From Solibacillus isronensis (GTDB lineage Bacteria; Bacillota; Bacilli; Bacillales_A; Planococcaceae): 64,000 nt of DNA. Under the pieces are notes generated by a model. The model saw nothing but the letters and a program-made list of their open reading frames with translations. It did no database searches and was not told the DNA's origin. Made by a program: the position numbers and the translations under genes. This document shows, piece by piece, positions 1 to 7,627 of the stretch (position 1 is the first letter of the stretch; every line of letters starts with the position of its first letter). The DNA is taken from contig NZ_JAMBOC010000004.1 of the NCBI RefSeq assembly GCF_023715405.1, positions 1-64,000 of the forward strand. The letters run 5' to 3'.

Positions 1-75
1 AATTTCCGCTCGACTTGCATGTATTAGGCACGCCGCCAGCGTTCGTCCTGAGCCAGGATCAAACTCTCCATAAAA
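1..75 (-). rRNA. 16S ribosomal RNA, 5' end (partial)
   Basis: Read on the minus strand, this is the conserved 5' end of bacterial 16S rRNA: GGAGAGTTTGATCCTGGCTC, followed by the usual AGGACGAACGCTGGCGGCG and the start of variable region V1. The gene runs off the left edge of the window. The mature 5' end is placed near 75 by analogy with the TTTAT-GGAGAG terminus of Bacillus 16S. Its position next to ygxA matches the rrn operon beside ygxA in B. subtilis. Confidence 0.97.
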
Positions 76-107
76 GTAGTTTGAAAGCTCATTTGCTTTG
101 CTAGCGA

Positions 108-129
108 TCCAACTTCGTTAGAAGTTGGA
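108..129 (-). other. pre-16S leader hairpin
   Basis: A perfect 9-bp inverted repeat, TCCAACTTC / GAAGTTGGA, encloses a GTTA tetraloop just upstream of the 16S 5' end. Further upstream, around 175-194, the minus strand carries ACCTTGAAAACTGAAC, which resembles the boxA antitermination element of Bacillus rRNA leaders. The role in processing or antitermination is inferred from rRNA leader architecture. Confidence 0.5.
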
Positions 130-227
130 ATCTATTGTTTGCTTCATTTAAGAAGCTTGTTTCATTAACGTTGCTTGTTCAGTTTTCAAGGTTCATTTTG
201 TTTCGTTGTCGTTTTAGCGACTTCTCT

Positions 228-256
228 AATTTAACATCTCTGTTTCTTTTTGTCAA
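228..256 (-). promoter_or_regulatory. rrn promoter P2 (candidate)
   Basis: The minus strand carries a perfect -35 TTGACA (251-256), a 17-nt spacer and TAAATT (228-233) as -10. It lies about 150 nt before 16S, the usual place for the proximal rrn promoter. The -10 matches only 4 of 6 bases, so it is a candidate. Confidence 0.6.
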
Positions 257-337
257 CAACTTTTTTGAAAAAGTTTTTTGAAAGAAATTCGAGAAAGTAA
301 TTTAGTTTTTTTCAAGTACGTCTTAGCGACATTTAAT

Positions 338-367
338 ATATTACAATACTTTCAATGTTTTCGTCAA
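338..367 (-). promoter_or_regulatory. rrn promoter P1 (candidate)
   Basis: On the minus strand TTGACG (362-367), an 18-nt spacer and TAATAT (338-343) form a good sigma-A promoter just after the ygxA terminator. With the proximal TTGACA promoter this gives the tandem P1/P2 arrangement typical of Bacillus rRNA operons. Confidence 0.6.
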
Positions 368-388
368 CACTTTTTTAAAAATAATTTC

Positions 389-410
389 AGAGCGTTTATA
401 AACGCTCTGC
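389..410 (-). terminator. terminator after ygxA
   Basis: A perfect palindrome, AGAGCGTTTA/TAAACGCTCT, is followed on the minus strand by GAAATTATTTTTAAA. It lies just downstream of the ygxA stop and upstream of the rrn promoters. Confidence 0.65.
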
Positions 411-418
411 TTAATATA

Positions 419-1312
419 CTATAACCCATACTCAGATTCAATATAAAGTCTGTCTACATAATAGTTCCTGTGGAATATCACTTCGTTTTTAGCAATAACA
501 GTATCCACCAGAATTAACTCTTTTTCAATTAAGTATTCAACAAACACTTCCAAGTCTACAGAGTAATAACTCAGCTCAGGATGATCATGCAATTGCTGAA
601 TCGTCCATGAAGGTTGTGCAAGCATTGTTTCCAAAATATGTTGCGCCCCATCCGTAGTTCTGGAATTGATTAAAAACTCACCGGCTAAAAACAATAACTC
701 CAGACGCTTCTCAAGACTTTCGTTACTCATAATCAATTCTTCATATAATTTATAAATTGCTGGATCATTACGTTTTACCTGAGCCCAAACAGTCACTTCA
801 GGATAATGCCCACTATCGATAATCGATAATCTTCCTAAATGATGCAATGAAGCAACTACATGATTGTACGCATCTAAAAAATGACCATCTTCAAATAATT
901 CTTTTCCTTCTTTATAACGACGGATTAACTTGGCAAACTGGATACCTGTTTTTAATTTACGACCGAAGAATGGGAACTCTTGTAATTCAGAACGTAGTTT
1001 ATATAGAAACTCATTGCGGTCAAACATAATTTTACCGTGGAAAAGCCAATCAACCAACCGCTTATTCGAACCAATGAAAATCCATTTACGTAACCGTTCC
1101 TCCGTTAAAATATGCATCACCATTTTCGCTTCACCATATGAATAGTGTTTCGAATAAATAGGCTTATCACTTTCTTTTACAATAATTAAAAGAACCGAAT
1201 CAAATGTATCGGTCATATTCTCAGCACCTTCACGCTTGTTTATCAATATTACTCCGAGCGTTTCCGGCTGACTTGCACGTTCCTGATAAATCGGTCTCAA
1301 AATATGTTCCAT
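419..1312 (-). CDS. ygxA: YgxA-like nucleotidyltransferase-like protein
   Basis: This 297-residue soluble protein resembles YgxA of B. subtilis, a conserved Bacillales protein annotated as nucleotidyltransferase-like. It begins MEHILRPIYQERASQPETLG. The middle contains the helical YNHVVASLHHLGRL segment typical of such proteins, and a winged-helix-like tail follows. The reaction is not known. The start codon sits behind AGGGGG with a 6-8 nt spacer. The gene lies between an rrn operon and ygzB/perR, as in B. subtilis, which supports orthology more strongly than any catalytic motif I can point to. There is no signal peptide or membrane segment. A hairpin just past the stop ends its transcript. 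Confidence 0.85.
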   Translation of the reverse strand: MEHILRPIYQERASQPETLGVILINKREGAENMTDTFDSVLLIIVKESDKPIYSKHYSYGEAKMVMHILTEERLRKWIFIGSNKRLVDWLFHGKIMFDRNEFLYKLRSELQEFPFFGRKLKTGIQFAKLIRRYKEGKELFEDGHFLDAYNHVVASLHHLGRLSIIDSGHYPEVTVWAQVKRNDPAIYKLYEELIMSNESLEKRLELLFLAGEFLINSRTTDGAQHILETMLAQPSWTIQQLHDHPELSYYSVDLEVFVEYLIEKELILVDTVIAKNEVIFHRNYYVDRLYIESEYGL

Positions 1313-1604
1313 TGTTATCCCCCTATAAAGTTTACCTTCTATATAATGTCATTGTAGATGCTATAAGATAAATTAACTAGTATTACATTGATAAACTTTC
1401 AGCCATGATGAAAGTCCATCATTTCCTTAAAACAAATAATAGAAATCCCGTTATTTTTTCTTTCGCCATTCATTTATAAAAACCCTTCATTTCAACATTT
1501 TTAAATAGTATTAAGGGATATATACAAGCCGCCTAATTCTTTCCTGTCTACTAATTTATATCCAATTTATGTTATAGTATATTTTAGATTAGGAGGCAAT
1601 TGAA

Positions 1605-1946
1605 ATGAAAAAATATAATAGTAAAATTAATAAGATCCGCTCTTTTGCATTATCCCTTATTTTCATCGGCTTCGTTATTATGTATGGTGCAATCTTTTTC
1701 AAAAATAATCAAATACTTGTATTAATCTTCATGACAATTGGACTTCTTTGCATCATCGGCAGTACAGCTGTATACGGCTGGATAGGATTGTTGTCTACAA
1801 AGGCTGTGCAAGTCGTCTGTCCGGAATGCGGGAAATGGACAAAGATTTTAGGTCGTGTGGATATTTGCATGTATTGCAATGAACCGCTTACTTTAGATCC
1901 TGCATTGGAAGGAAAAGAATTCAATCAAGAGTACAATAAAAATTAA
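1605..1946 (+). CDS. ygzB: YgzB family membrane protein (UPF0295)
   Basis: This is a 113-residue protein with two hydrophobic helices (about residues 13-33 and 38-60). A short cytosolic zinc-ribbon-like tail follows with CPECG and CMYC pairs. That architecture is characteristic of the YgzB/UPF0295 family, whose role is unknown. The start follows AGGAGG with a suitable spacer. It is transcribed away from ygxA and converges on perR, as in the B. subtilis ygxA-ygzB-perR region. The ~290-nt gap upstream holds only an AT-rich promoter region (TATAGT near 1573) and nothing else I can recognise. Confidence 0.88.
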   Translation: MKKYNSKINKIRSFALSLIFIGFVIMYGAIFFKNNQILVLIFMTIGLLCIIGSTAVYGWIGLLSTKAVQVVCPECGKWTKILGRVDICMYCNEPLTLDPALEGKEFNQEYNKN

Positions 1947-1958
1947 TTGTTAGACAGT

Positions 1959-1997
1959 ACTGGAGTAAAGGTGATTAAACTTTTGCTCCAGTTTTTT
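1959..1997 (+). terminator. terminator after ygzB
   Basis: ACTGGAG and CTCCAGT form the stem base, extended by AAAG/CTTT-type pairing, and are followed by GTTTTTT on the plus strand. Confidence 0.75.
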
Positions 1998-2006
1998 ATA
2001 TAAAAA

Positions 2007-2032
2007 AACCTAGCAACAACCGTTACTAGGTT
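2007..2032 (-). terminator. terminator after perR
   Basis: Read on the minus strand, AACCTAGTAAC and GTTGCTAGGTT pair around a short loop and run into TTTTTTTATA, just past the perR stop. Confidence 0.75.
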
Positions 2033-2037
2033 AAATA

Positions 2038-2484
2038 TTATTGAACTTTTGTTGCACCGACTGCTACACAGTCAGGACATGTACCATAGACTTCTAAACG
2101 GTGCGAATTAACTTGAAAGCCTGTTACTTGCGAAGCAAACTGCTCCACTTCATTTAATCCGGGATAGTGGAAGTCTACAATTTTACCGCAGCCATCACAG
2201 ATCATGTGATAATGGTCGCCCGTTACGAAATCAAAACGACTCGCTGCATCCCCATAAGTAAGCTCTTTTACTAAGCCTACTTCACGAAAGACACGTAAAT
2301 TATTATAAACTGTTGCTACACTCATATTAGGAAACTTATCGCAAAGCGCCTTGTATATATCATCAGCTGTTGGGTGAATCATACTTTGAATTAAATATTC
2401 CAAAATCGCATGACGCTGAGGAGTAATTCGTACACCAGTAGTCTTTAACGTGTCCAGCGCATCCTTTAAATGCAATTCAGACAT
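2038..2484 (-). CDS. perR: peroxide-responsive repressor PerR (Fur family)
   Basis: PerR is a cytosolic metal-dependent repressor. Peroxide oxidises histidines in its iron site and releases it from DNA. This 148-residue protein follows B. subtilis PerR closely: an N-terminal winged helix with [16 protein letters not shown] and [16 protein letters not shown], the regulatory histidine region ([21 protein letters not shown]) and the C-terminal CPDC. The two CxxC pairs form the structural zinc site. I start it at MSELHLK because AAGGGGTG lies 9 nt before that ATG; an upstream in-frame start overlaps the ribosome site. A Per box over its own promoter suggests autoregulation. Bcp and a metal-efflux ATPase in the window are plausible relatives or targets. 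Confidence 0.95.
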   Translation of the reverse strand: MSELHLKDALDTLKTTGVRITPQRHAILEYLIQSMIHPTADDIYKALCDKFPNMSVATVYNNLRVFREVGLVKELTYGDAASRFDFVTGDHYHMICDGCGKIVDFHYPGLNEVEQFASQVTGFQVNSHRLEVYGTCPDCVAVGATKVQ

Positions 2485-2517
2485 CGTCATGCACCCCTTT
2501 TCATACATATTATTAAT

Positions 2518-2564
2518 TTGTAATCGTTATAATTAGTGTAGCGAATTTGTCCATGCGTTGTCAA
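2518..2564 (-). promoter_or_regulatory. perR promoter with Per box
   Basis: On the minus strand TTGACA (2559-2564) and TACACT (2535-2540) are 18 nt apart. Immediately after the -10 is TTATAACGATTACAA (2518-2532), which matches the PerR consensus TTATAATnATTATAA at 12 of 14 defined positions. It covers the expected transcription start, as expected for autorepression. Confidence 0.75.
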
Positions 2565-2660
2565 CAATTGCTTATTCCAATTGAATTAAAAGTATTGGGT
2601 AGAAAAGCTAATTGAAAATGAAAGCGATTAAAGGCTTATTCTTTCATATAGCATTCTCAA

Positions 2661-3608
2661 TTAGTACCCTCTAAGAATATCCATTTTATTTTCTAAGTCA
2701 CGTTCCCCATTGAGCCATTTTTCCAGACTTGGTTTGAAAATATCCAGACTGCGCTCTACATAACGTGATGAATGACTCGAAAAATGTGGTGATAATGTAA
2801 CATTGTTCAAGTCCCATAGCAGGCTGTCTGCCGGTAATGGCTCGATCTCATAGACATCCAATACGGCATGCTCTATCAGCTCGTCTTGTAAAACGCCGAC
2901 AAGAGTATCCGTTTCCACTAAGTCACCTCTTCCGAAATTCATAAAGATGGCTGAACTCTTCATCAGTTCAAAATGCTCGCGAGTCAGCATATGCTTCGTT
3001 TCCTTAGTAGACGGCAGCATCGAAAGAACAATATCTGCTTTCGGTAACTGCTCTTTTAAATCATCCAGCTTATATGTTTCATTCATATACGGCGCTTCGT
3101 TGCCTGAGCGATTGCAGCCAATTGTATGCACATCAAATGCCTGCAAAATACGTCCTACTTCTCCGCCGATTGCACCCGGACCGATAATCAATGCCGTACT
3201 TCCATTTAGCTCTGTCGGACGCGCCTTTTTATTCCATTCTTTCTTCTGTTGCTGCTCATAAATAAACGGTAATACACGTTTCAATGATAAAATATGAGCT
3301 AAAATCGATTCAGTCATCGGCTTCTTATGTATCCCGCGAACATTCGAAACGAGTATATTACGTTTCGCGATCGCTTCTGCCGGCATCTTCTCGATTCCTG
3401 CAGATGCAACGAAAATCCATTGCAATTTGTCTGCATGCTGTAAATGTTCTTCCTTTAAATCTTCCCCATAAGTTACTAAAATTTCGGATTGTGCAAGTTT
3501 CTCCACATCCAACTTCTTATCAAATAAAAAATCTACCTGAGGAAACTGTGCTAAAAGCGGCTGTTTTAAATCTTCGCGTGGTTCAAATGTAAAATAAATC
3601 GTTACCAT
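2661..3608 (-). CDS. D-isomer specific 2-hydroxyacid dehydrogenase
   Basis: This is a soluble NAD(P)-dependent dehydrogenase of about 315 residues that interconverts a 2-oxoacid and a D-2-hydroxyacid; the substrate cannot be read from sequence. The Rossmann motif GPGAIGGEVGRIL lies near residue 140. The catalytic triad is visible as Arg in FGRGDLVE, Glu in DVYEIEPLP and His in LSPHFSSHSSRY. The short N-terminal domain and missing C-terminal extension place it with the GhrA-type branch rather than SerA. The start was set at the second ATG (MVTIYF), 7-8 nt after AAAGGGG; an ATG two codons earlier is too close. It runs into bcp's direction with a short gap and may share its transcript. Confidence 0.85.
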   Translation of the reverse strand: MVTIYFTFEPREDLKQPLLAQFPQVDFLFDKKLDVEKLAQSEILVTYGEDLKEEHLQHADKLQWIFVASAGIEKMPAEAIAKRNILVSNVRGIHKKPMTESILAHILSLKRVLPFIYEQQQKKEWNKKARPTELNGSTALIIGPGAIGGEVGRILQAFDVHTIGCNRSGNEAPYMNETYKLDDLKEQLPKADIVLSMLPSTKETKHMLTREHFELMKSSAIFMNFGRGDLVETDTLVGVLQDELIEHAVLDVYEIEPLPADSLLWDLNNVTLSPHFSSHSSRYVERSLDIFKPSLEKWLNGERDLENKMDILRGY

Positions 3609-3631
3609 TGTCATTCCCCTTTGCGCACCTA

Positions 3632-4099
3632 TTAATTCGTGCGATTTTTTAAATAGTTTAACACATCTTCAATATGATTTTTCACCCGTACTTTGCGCCA
3701 CTCCTTTTCAACGATTCCCTCTTCATTAATTAAAAACGTTGAACGCTCAATACCCATATACTCTTTTCCGAAGTTTTTCTTCAATGTCCATACACCATAT
3801 TTCTCAGCAACTTCATGATTCTCATCCACTAATAATGAAAACGGCAATCCGTGCTTTTCAATAAACTTTGTATGCTTCGCTGCATCATCCAAACTTACAC
3901 CTAAAATTACAGCATTCAAATCTGAAAAATCTTCATATTTATCGCGGAAGTCGCAAGCCTGTGTTGTACAGCCAGGTGTTAAATCTTTTGGATAAAAATA
4001 AAGAATAACGTTTTTGCCTTTATACTCTTCCAGCGAAATCATTTTCCCCTCTTCGTTTTGCAATTCAAATACTGGTGCTTTTAAATTTTCTAATGTCAT
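3632..4099 (-). CDS. bcp: thiol peroxidase Bcp / YgaF (peroxiredoxin Q)
   Basis: This 155-residue cytosolic peroxiredoxin of the Bcp/PrxQ class reduces hydroperoxides through a peroxidatic cysteine. The active site is DLTPGCTTQACDFRDKY: the first Cys (near residue 45) is peroxidatic and the second, five residues on, is the resolving Cys typical of PrxQ. The family motif YPKDLTPGCT and the later conserved Arg (ERSTFLI) are intact. The start follows GGAGGAAT; an upstream extension has no ribosome site. It is divergent from gsaB. The same bcp-perR neighbourhood occurs in B. subtilis (ygaF-perR), which fits a peroxide-defence role. Confidence 0.92.
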   Translation of the reverse strand: MTLENLKAPVFELQNEEGKMISLEEYKGKNVILYFYPKDLTPGCTTQACDFRDKYEDFSDLNAVILGVSLDDAAKHTKFIEKHGLPFSLLVDENHEVAEKYGVWTLKKNFGKEYMGIERSTFLINEEGIVEKEWRKVRVKNHIEDVLNYLKNRTN

Positions 4100-4158
4100 G
4101 TCTATTCCTCCAAAATTTTCTTCTATGATACAAAACAATGCCCGATGCTTCAATTTCT

Positions 4159-4188
4159 TTGGCGTTCCCTTTCATTACATACTACAAT
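4159..4188 (+). promoter_or_regulatory. gsaB promoter (candidate)
   Basis: TTGGCG (4159-4164), an 18-nt spacer and TACAAT (4183-4188) lie about 45 nt upstream of the gsaB start codon. Confidence 0.5.
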
Positions 4189-4192
4189 AGAT

Positions 4193-4207
4193 ATGAAATC
4201 ATTTCAT
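4193..4207 (+). promoter_or_regulatory. 7-1-7 palindrome at gsaB transcription start
   Basis: ATGAAAT-C-ATTTCAT is a perfect 15-bp palindrome placed over the predicted +1 of gsaB. The 7-1-7 form is that of Fur-family operators, but the bases fit the PerR (8 of 14) and Fur consensuses poorly, so the regulator is unknown. Confidence 0.4.
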
Positions 4208-4232
4208 GTAACCTATTTTGGAGGAATAAATT

Positions 4233-5519
4233 ATGAATCATACTAAATCTGAACAGCTTCATGCAGAAGCACTCGAACATATCGTTGGCGGGGTAAATAG
4301 TCCATCCCGTTCTTATAAAGCAGTAGGCGGCGGTGCACCTGTTGTCATGGTCCGCGGTAAAGGAGCATACTTTTGGGATGTGGACGGTAATCGCTACATC
4401 GATTATTTAGCAGCCTATGGACCGATTGTTACGGGGCATGGTCATCCGCATATCGCAAAAGCCATTGCACATGCAGCAGAAACAGGGGTATTATTCGGTA
4501 CACCGACAGAGCATGAAATCAAATTCGCAAAAATGTTAAAAGAAGCTATTCCTACATTGGATAAAGTACGTTTTAACAACTCAGGTACAGAAGCCGTGAT
4601 GACATGTGTACGTGTGGCACGCGCATTTACAGGCCGCACAAAAATCATTAAATTCGCCGGCTGCTATCACGGTCACTTCGACCAAGTACTTGTTGCCGCG
4701 GGATCAGGTCCTGCAACATTAGGTTCACCTGACTCTGCCGGTGTTCCTCATGCTGTCGCAACAGAAGTAATTACCGTTCCTTTTAACAATAATGAAGAAT
4801 TTACATTAGCGATGGAAAAATGGGGCAATGATGTTGCAGGGATTTTAATCGAGCCAATCGTCGGCAACTTCGGAATTGTAGAACCTCACAAAGGATTTTT
4901 GGAACATGTACATGCATTGGCAAAAGAGTATGGTGCATTAACAATTCACGATGAAGTCATTACAGCTTTCCGTTTCCACTACGGTGCAGCGCATACAATG
5001 CTTGGCTTAACTCCGGATTTAGTCGCAATGGGGAAAGTAATCGGCGGCGGTCTGCCAATCGGTGCATACGGTGGTCGTAAAGAAGTAATGGAAACAGTCG
5101 CTCCACTTGGCCCTGCATATCAGGCTGGTACGATGGCCGGTAACCCTGCAAGTATGCAAGCAGGTATTGCATGTCTAGAAGTGTTGCAGCAACCGGGGAT
5201 TTATGAAGAGATGGATCGCTTAGGTGCTCTTCTTGAAGAAGGTATTTTAGCCGCTGCAAAAAAACATAATGTGACGATTACACTAAACCGTTTAAAAGGC
5301 GCATTCGCTGTTTACTTTACTGATGTCAAAGTGGAAAACTATGAGCAGGCGGAAAATACGGACGGTGAAAAGTTCGGTCGCTTCTTTAAATTAATGTTAT
5401 CCCAAGGCATCAACTTAGCCCCTTCAAAATATGAAGCATGGTTCTTAACGACAGAACATACAGAAGCAGACGTGAAAGAAACGTTAAAAGCAGTAGATTA
5501 CGCATTTTCTCAACTATAA
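4233..5519 (+). CDS. gsaB: glutamate-1-semialdehyde 2,1-aminomutase (GsaB)
   Basis: This is a class III PLP aminotransferase-fold enzyme, 428 residues. It converts glutamate-1-semialdehyde to 5-aminolevulinate, the last step of the C5 route to tetrapyrroles. Family signatures are clear: N-terminal [17 protein letters not shown], the glycine-rich [18 protein letters not shown], the metal-like HDEV cofactor region ([13 protein letters not shown]) and the PLP lysine in [16 protein letters not shown] (near residue 268). Bacilli often carry two copies, HemL in the hem operon and GsaB next to ygaE/bcp/perR. The location here argues for the second copy. It has a strong GGAGG site and its own promoter. 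Confidence 0.93.
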   Translation: MNHTKSEQLHAEALEHIVGGVNSPSRSYKAVGGGAPVVMVRGKGAYFWDVDGNRYIDYLAAYGPIVTGHGHPHIAKAIAHAAETGVLFGTPTEHEIKFAKMLKEAIPTLDKVRFNNSGTEAVMTCVRVARAFTGRTKIIKFAGCYHGHFDQVLVAAGSGPATLGSPDSAGVPHAVATEVITVPFNNNEEFTLAMEKWGNDVAGILIEPIVGNFGIVEPHKGFLEHVHALAKEYGALTIHDEVITAFRFHYGAAHTMLGLTPDLVAMGKVIGGGLPIGAYGGRKEVMETVAPLGPAYQAGTMAGNPASMQAGIACLEVLQQPGIYEEMDRLGALLEEGILAAAKKHNVTITLNRLKGAFAVYFTDVKVENYEQAENTDGEKFGRFFKLMLSQGINLAPSKYEAWFLTTEHTEADVKETLKAVDYAFSQL

Positions 5520-5527
5520 TAACAACT

Positions 5528-5550
5528 GCCGCTATACATTTTATAGCGGC
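5528..5550 (+). terminator. hairpin after gsaB
   Basis: GCCGCTATA / TATAGCGGC forms a 9-bp stem with a 5-nt loop. The following TTCTCTTC is only a weak T tract, so some read-through into ygaE is likely. Confidence 0.55.
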
Positions 5551-5588
5551 TTCTCTTCATTGACTCCCTCAGAAAGGAGGAAAAGAAC

Positions 5589-6683
5589 ATGAAACTAGGT
5601 GCACGCGTTTTAAAAACGGGTGTTGCAATTGTTTTCGCCTTATTTTTAGCTCAAATACTGAATGTACCCTCACCTGTGTTTGCTGCAATTGCTGCTGTAT
5701 TCGCAATCCAGCCTTCTATTTACCGCTCTTATCTTACAATTTTAGAGCAAATACAGGGTAATATAATCGGCGCTACCATTGCTGTCCTATTCGGTCTCAT
5801 TTTCGGTCATCATATCGTGGCTGTCGGTATTGCCGCTATTGTCGTCCTTGGCATTATGATGAAGCTAAAGCTCGAAAAATCCGTTTCACTGGCACTCGTA
5901 ACGATGATTGCCATTATGGAAGTACCGGGCGATGATTTTCTGATGTTTGGTTTAATCCGATTTAGTACTGTGATGCTGGGTGTTTTTGCTGCTTTCGTTG
6001 TCAATATGTTATTTGTACCGCCTAAATACGAAATAAAATTATTTAAAATGATTAACTCTGTCCAGGATGATATCATTCGCTGGACACGTTTAGCCGTTCG
6101 CCAGGCTAGTGAACATACTTCAACGAAAATGGCTGTAAGTAAATTGCAGTCCCGACTAAATGAAATTGATACAATGTATGGTTTTTTCAAAGAAGAACGC
6201 AGTTATTTCAAAAACCGGAAGTATGTGAAAGCCCGAAAACTGGTTATTTACCGCCAAATGTTATTAACTTCGAAAAAAAGCTATGAGTTGCTCGTTCGTC
6301 TGCATAAACATGAAAATGAGCTCGGGAAGTTACCAAGTAAATTCCAAGTAATTATTCAAGAACGTTTAGATTTCTTGCTAACCTACCACGAACAACTGTT
6401 ATTGAAATATACCGGGAAGCTGAGGCCAGAACATTCAAAATGGACACGTCACGAGGAATATTTGCAAGGCAGTGAGCTAATGGAGCAGTTTATCAAACAG
6501 ATCGCCCTTGCTCAGGAAGAGGCGGCAGAAGATGAGCAGTTTTCAAGCTACCATCTGCTTTATATTTTATCGCGGATATTAGATTACGAGGAAAACCTGG
6601 AGCATCTTGATACGTTGATCGTTTCTTATCGCAGCTTCCATAGTGAAGAAAAAAACCTCGACTTGGAATCAGAGTTCTACTAA
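5589..6683 (+). CDS. ygaE: YgaE-like aromatic acid exporter family membrane protein (UPF0421)
   Basis: This 364-residue protein has a hydrophobic N-terminal half (about residues 10-145, five or six helices in the FUSC/ArAE pattern). A long charged, helical cytosolic half follows, with basic clusters (EERSYFKNRKYVKARK) and an acidic end. This layout matches B. subtilis YgaE and related aromatic-acid-exporter family proteins; the substrate is unknown. AGAAAGGAGG precedes the ATG. It sits directly after gsaB, as in the B. subtilis gsaB-ygaE pair, and ends at a strong bidirectional terminator shared with the convergent peptide transporter operon. Confidence 0.85.
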   Translation: MKLGARVLKTGVAIVFALFLAQILNVPSPVFAAIAAVFAIQPSIYRSYLTILEQIQGNIIGATIAVLFGLIFGHHIVAVGIAAIVVLGIMMKLKLEKSVSLALVTMIAIMEVPGDDFLMFGLIRFSTVMLGVFAAFVVNMLFVPPKYEIKLFKMINSVQDDIIRWTRLAVRQASEHTSTKMAVSKLQSRLNEIDTMYGFFKEERSYFKNRKYVKARKLVIYRQMLLTSKKSYELLVRLHKHENELGKLPSKFQVIIQERLDFLLTYHEQLLLKYTGKLRPEHSKWTRHEEYLQGSELMEQFIKQIALAQEEAAEDEQFSSYHLLYILSRILDYEENLEHLDTLIVSYRSFHSEEKNLDLESEFY

Positions 6684-6685
6684 AT

Positions 6686-6722
6686 AAAAAGAAGGTGTGC
6701 ATTTTTCGCACACCTTCTTTTT
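6686..6722 (+). terminator. bidirectional terminator, ygaE / dppC
   Basis: AAAAAGAAGGTGTGC and GCACACCTTCTTTTT form a 15-bp perfect stem with A and T tracts on both sides. It can terminate ygaE on the plus strand and the dpp-type operon on the minus strand. Confidence 0.92.
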
Positions 6723-7611
6723 AACTTTTCATCTTCGGATCAAGTGCATCCCGCAATCCGTCGCCCATAAGGTTAAAGCCGATTACAGTCAGCATAATCG
6801 CAAGTCCCGGGAAAATCATTGCCCATGGTGCGTTTAGTAAAAACATCCGCGCATCTGCGAGCATTTTCCCCCACTCAGGCTGTGGCGCTTCTGCACCAAG
6901 TCCTAAAAACCCTAGCGCTGCCGCTTCGATAATCGCTGTCGCAATCGCCAGTGTCCCCTGTACGATTACCGGAGTCATTGAGTTCGGCAAAATATGCTTC
7001 CATAATATCCGGGAGTTTTTCATACCGATTGCTCTAGCAGCATGAATATACTCTTCTTCTTTAATACTTAGAACCCGCGACCGAATCAGTCGGCCAAAGT
7101 TCGGTATATTAATAACCGCAATGGCAATTAATGCGTTTTGCAATGATGGTCCTAAAATCGATACAATGGCGATCGCCAATAAAATACTTGGAAACGCAAG
7201 CATAATATCAAAAATTCGCGAAATAATCGTATCAACCCAACGTCCATAGTACCCTGCAATAATCCCTAAAAAACTGCCGGCAACTGCAGAGATTAACACG
7301 GCCGATAAACCAACCGTTAACGAGATGCGTGCCCCATGTAAAATTCGCGAAAATATGTCGCGACCCAGATCATCTGTTCCAAACCAGAAATCAGCAGATG
7401 GAGGCTGCAGACGCATACTTAAATTTTGCTCGTTTATACCTTGTGGTGCAAATAAAGGGCCGAGTATTGCCAGAAGCACAAAGAATAACACAATTGCACT
7501 GCCGAACAGCGCAGACTTACTTTTCTTGAAATTCGTCCACGCCTCTTGCCACGGTCCTTTTACTCGTTCTTCTTCAATTCGCTGAACTTTATTTTGTATA
7601 ACTTCAGCCAT
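6721..7611 (-). CDS. dppC: dipeptide/oligopeptide ABC transporter permease (DppC type)
   Basis: This membrane permease of a peptide importer is about 297 residues. After a cytosolic N-terminus it has six helices and the DppC/OppC features: the periplasmic-side motif WFGTDDLGRDIFSRILHGARIS and the EAA loop HAARAIGMKNSRILWKHILPN, which docks on the ATPases. The start MAEVIQ was chosen because GGAGG lies 8 nt upstream; the longer reading overlaps the preceding ORF's end. It is the last gene of a five-gene operon in the order ATPase, ATPase, binding protein, permease B, permease C. That is the order of the B. subtilis app operon. Confidence 0.9.
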   Translation of the reverse strand: MAEVIQNKVQRIEEERVKGPWQEAWTNFKKSKSALFGSAIVLFFVLLAILGPLFAPQGINEQNLSMRLQPPSADFWFGTDDLGRDIFSRILHGARISLTVGLSAVLISAVAGSFLGIIAGYYGRWVDTIISRIFDIMLAFPSILLAIAIVSILGPSLQNALIAIAVINIPNFGRLIRSRVLSIKEEEYIHAARAIGMKNSRILWKHILPNSMTPVIVQGTLAIATAIIEAAALGFLGLGAEAPQPEWGKMLADARMFLLNAPWAMIFPGLAIMLTVIGFNLMGDGLRDALDPKMKS

Positions 7612-7627
7612 GCTATGCGCCTCCTCT

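Noticed and set aside
1313-1604. Extra gene or RNA in the ygxA-ygzB gap
   Set aside because: The gap is AT-rich, with no frame with a ribosome site and no stable hairpin; it appears to hold only divergent promoters.
2617-2630. Possible cre site TGAAAGCGATTAAA upstream of perR
   Set aside because: It has two mismatches and lies more than 50 nt upstream of the perR -35, downstream of the convergent-side gene end, so no plausible target was seen.
4960-5259. 99-codon minus-strand frame within gsaB
   Set aside because: It is a shadow of the highly conserved gsaB coding sequence with no ribosome site.
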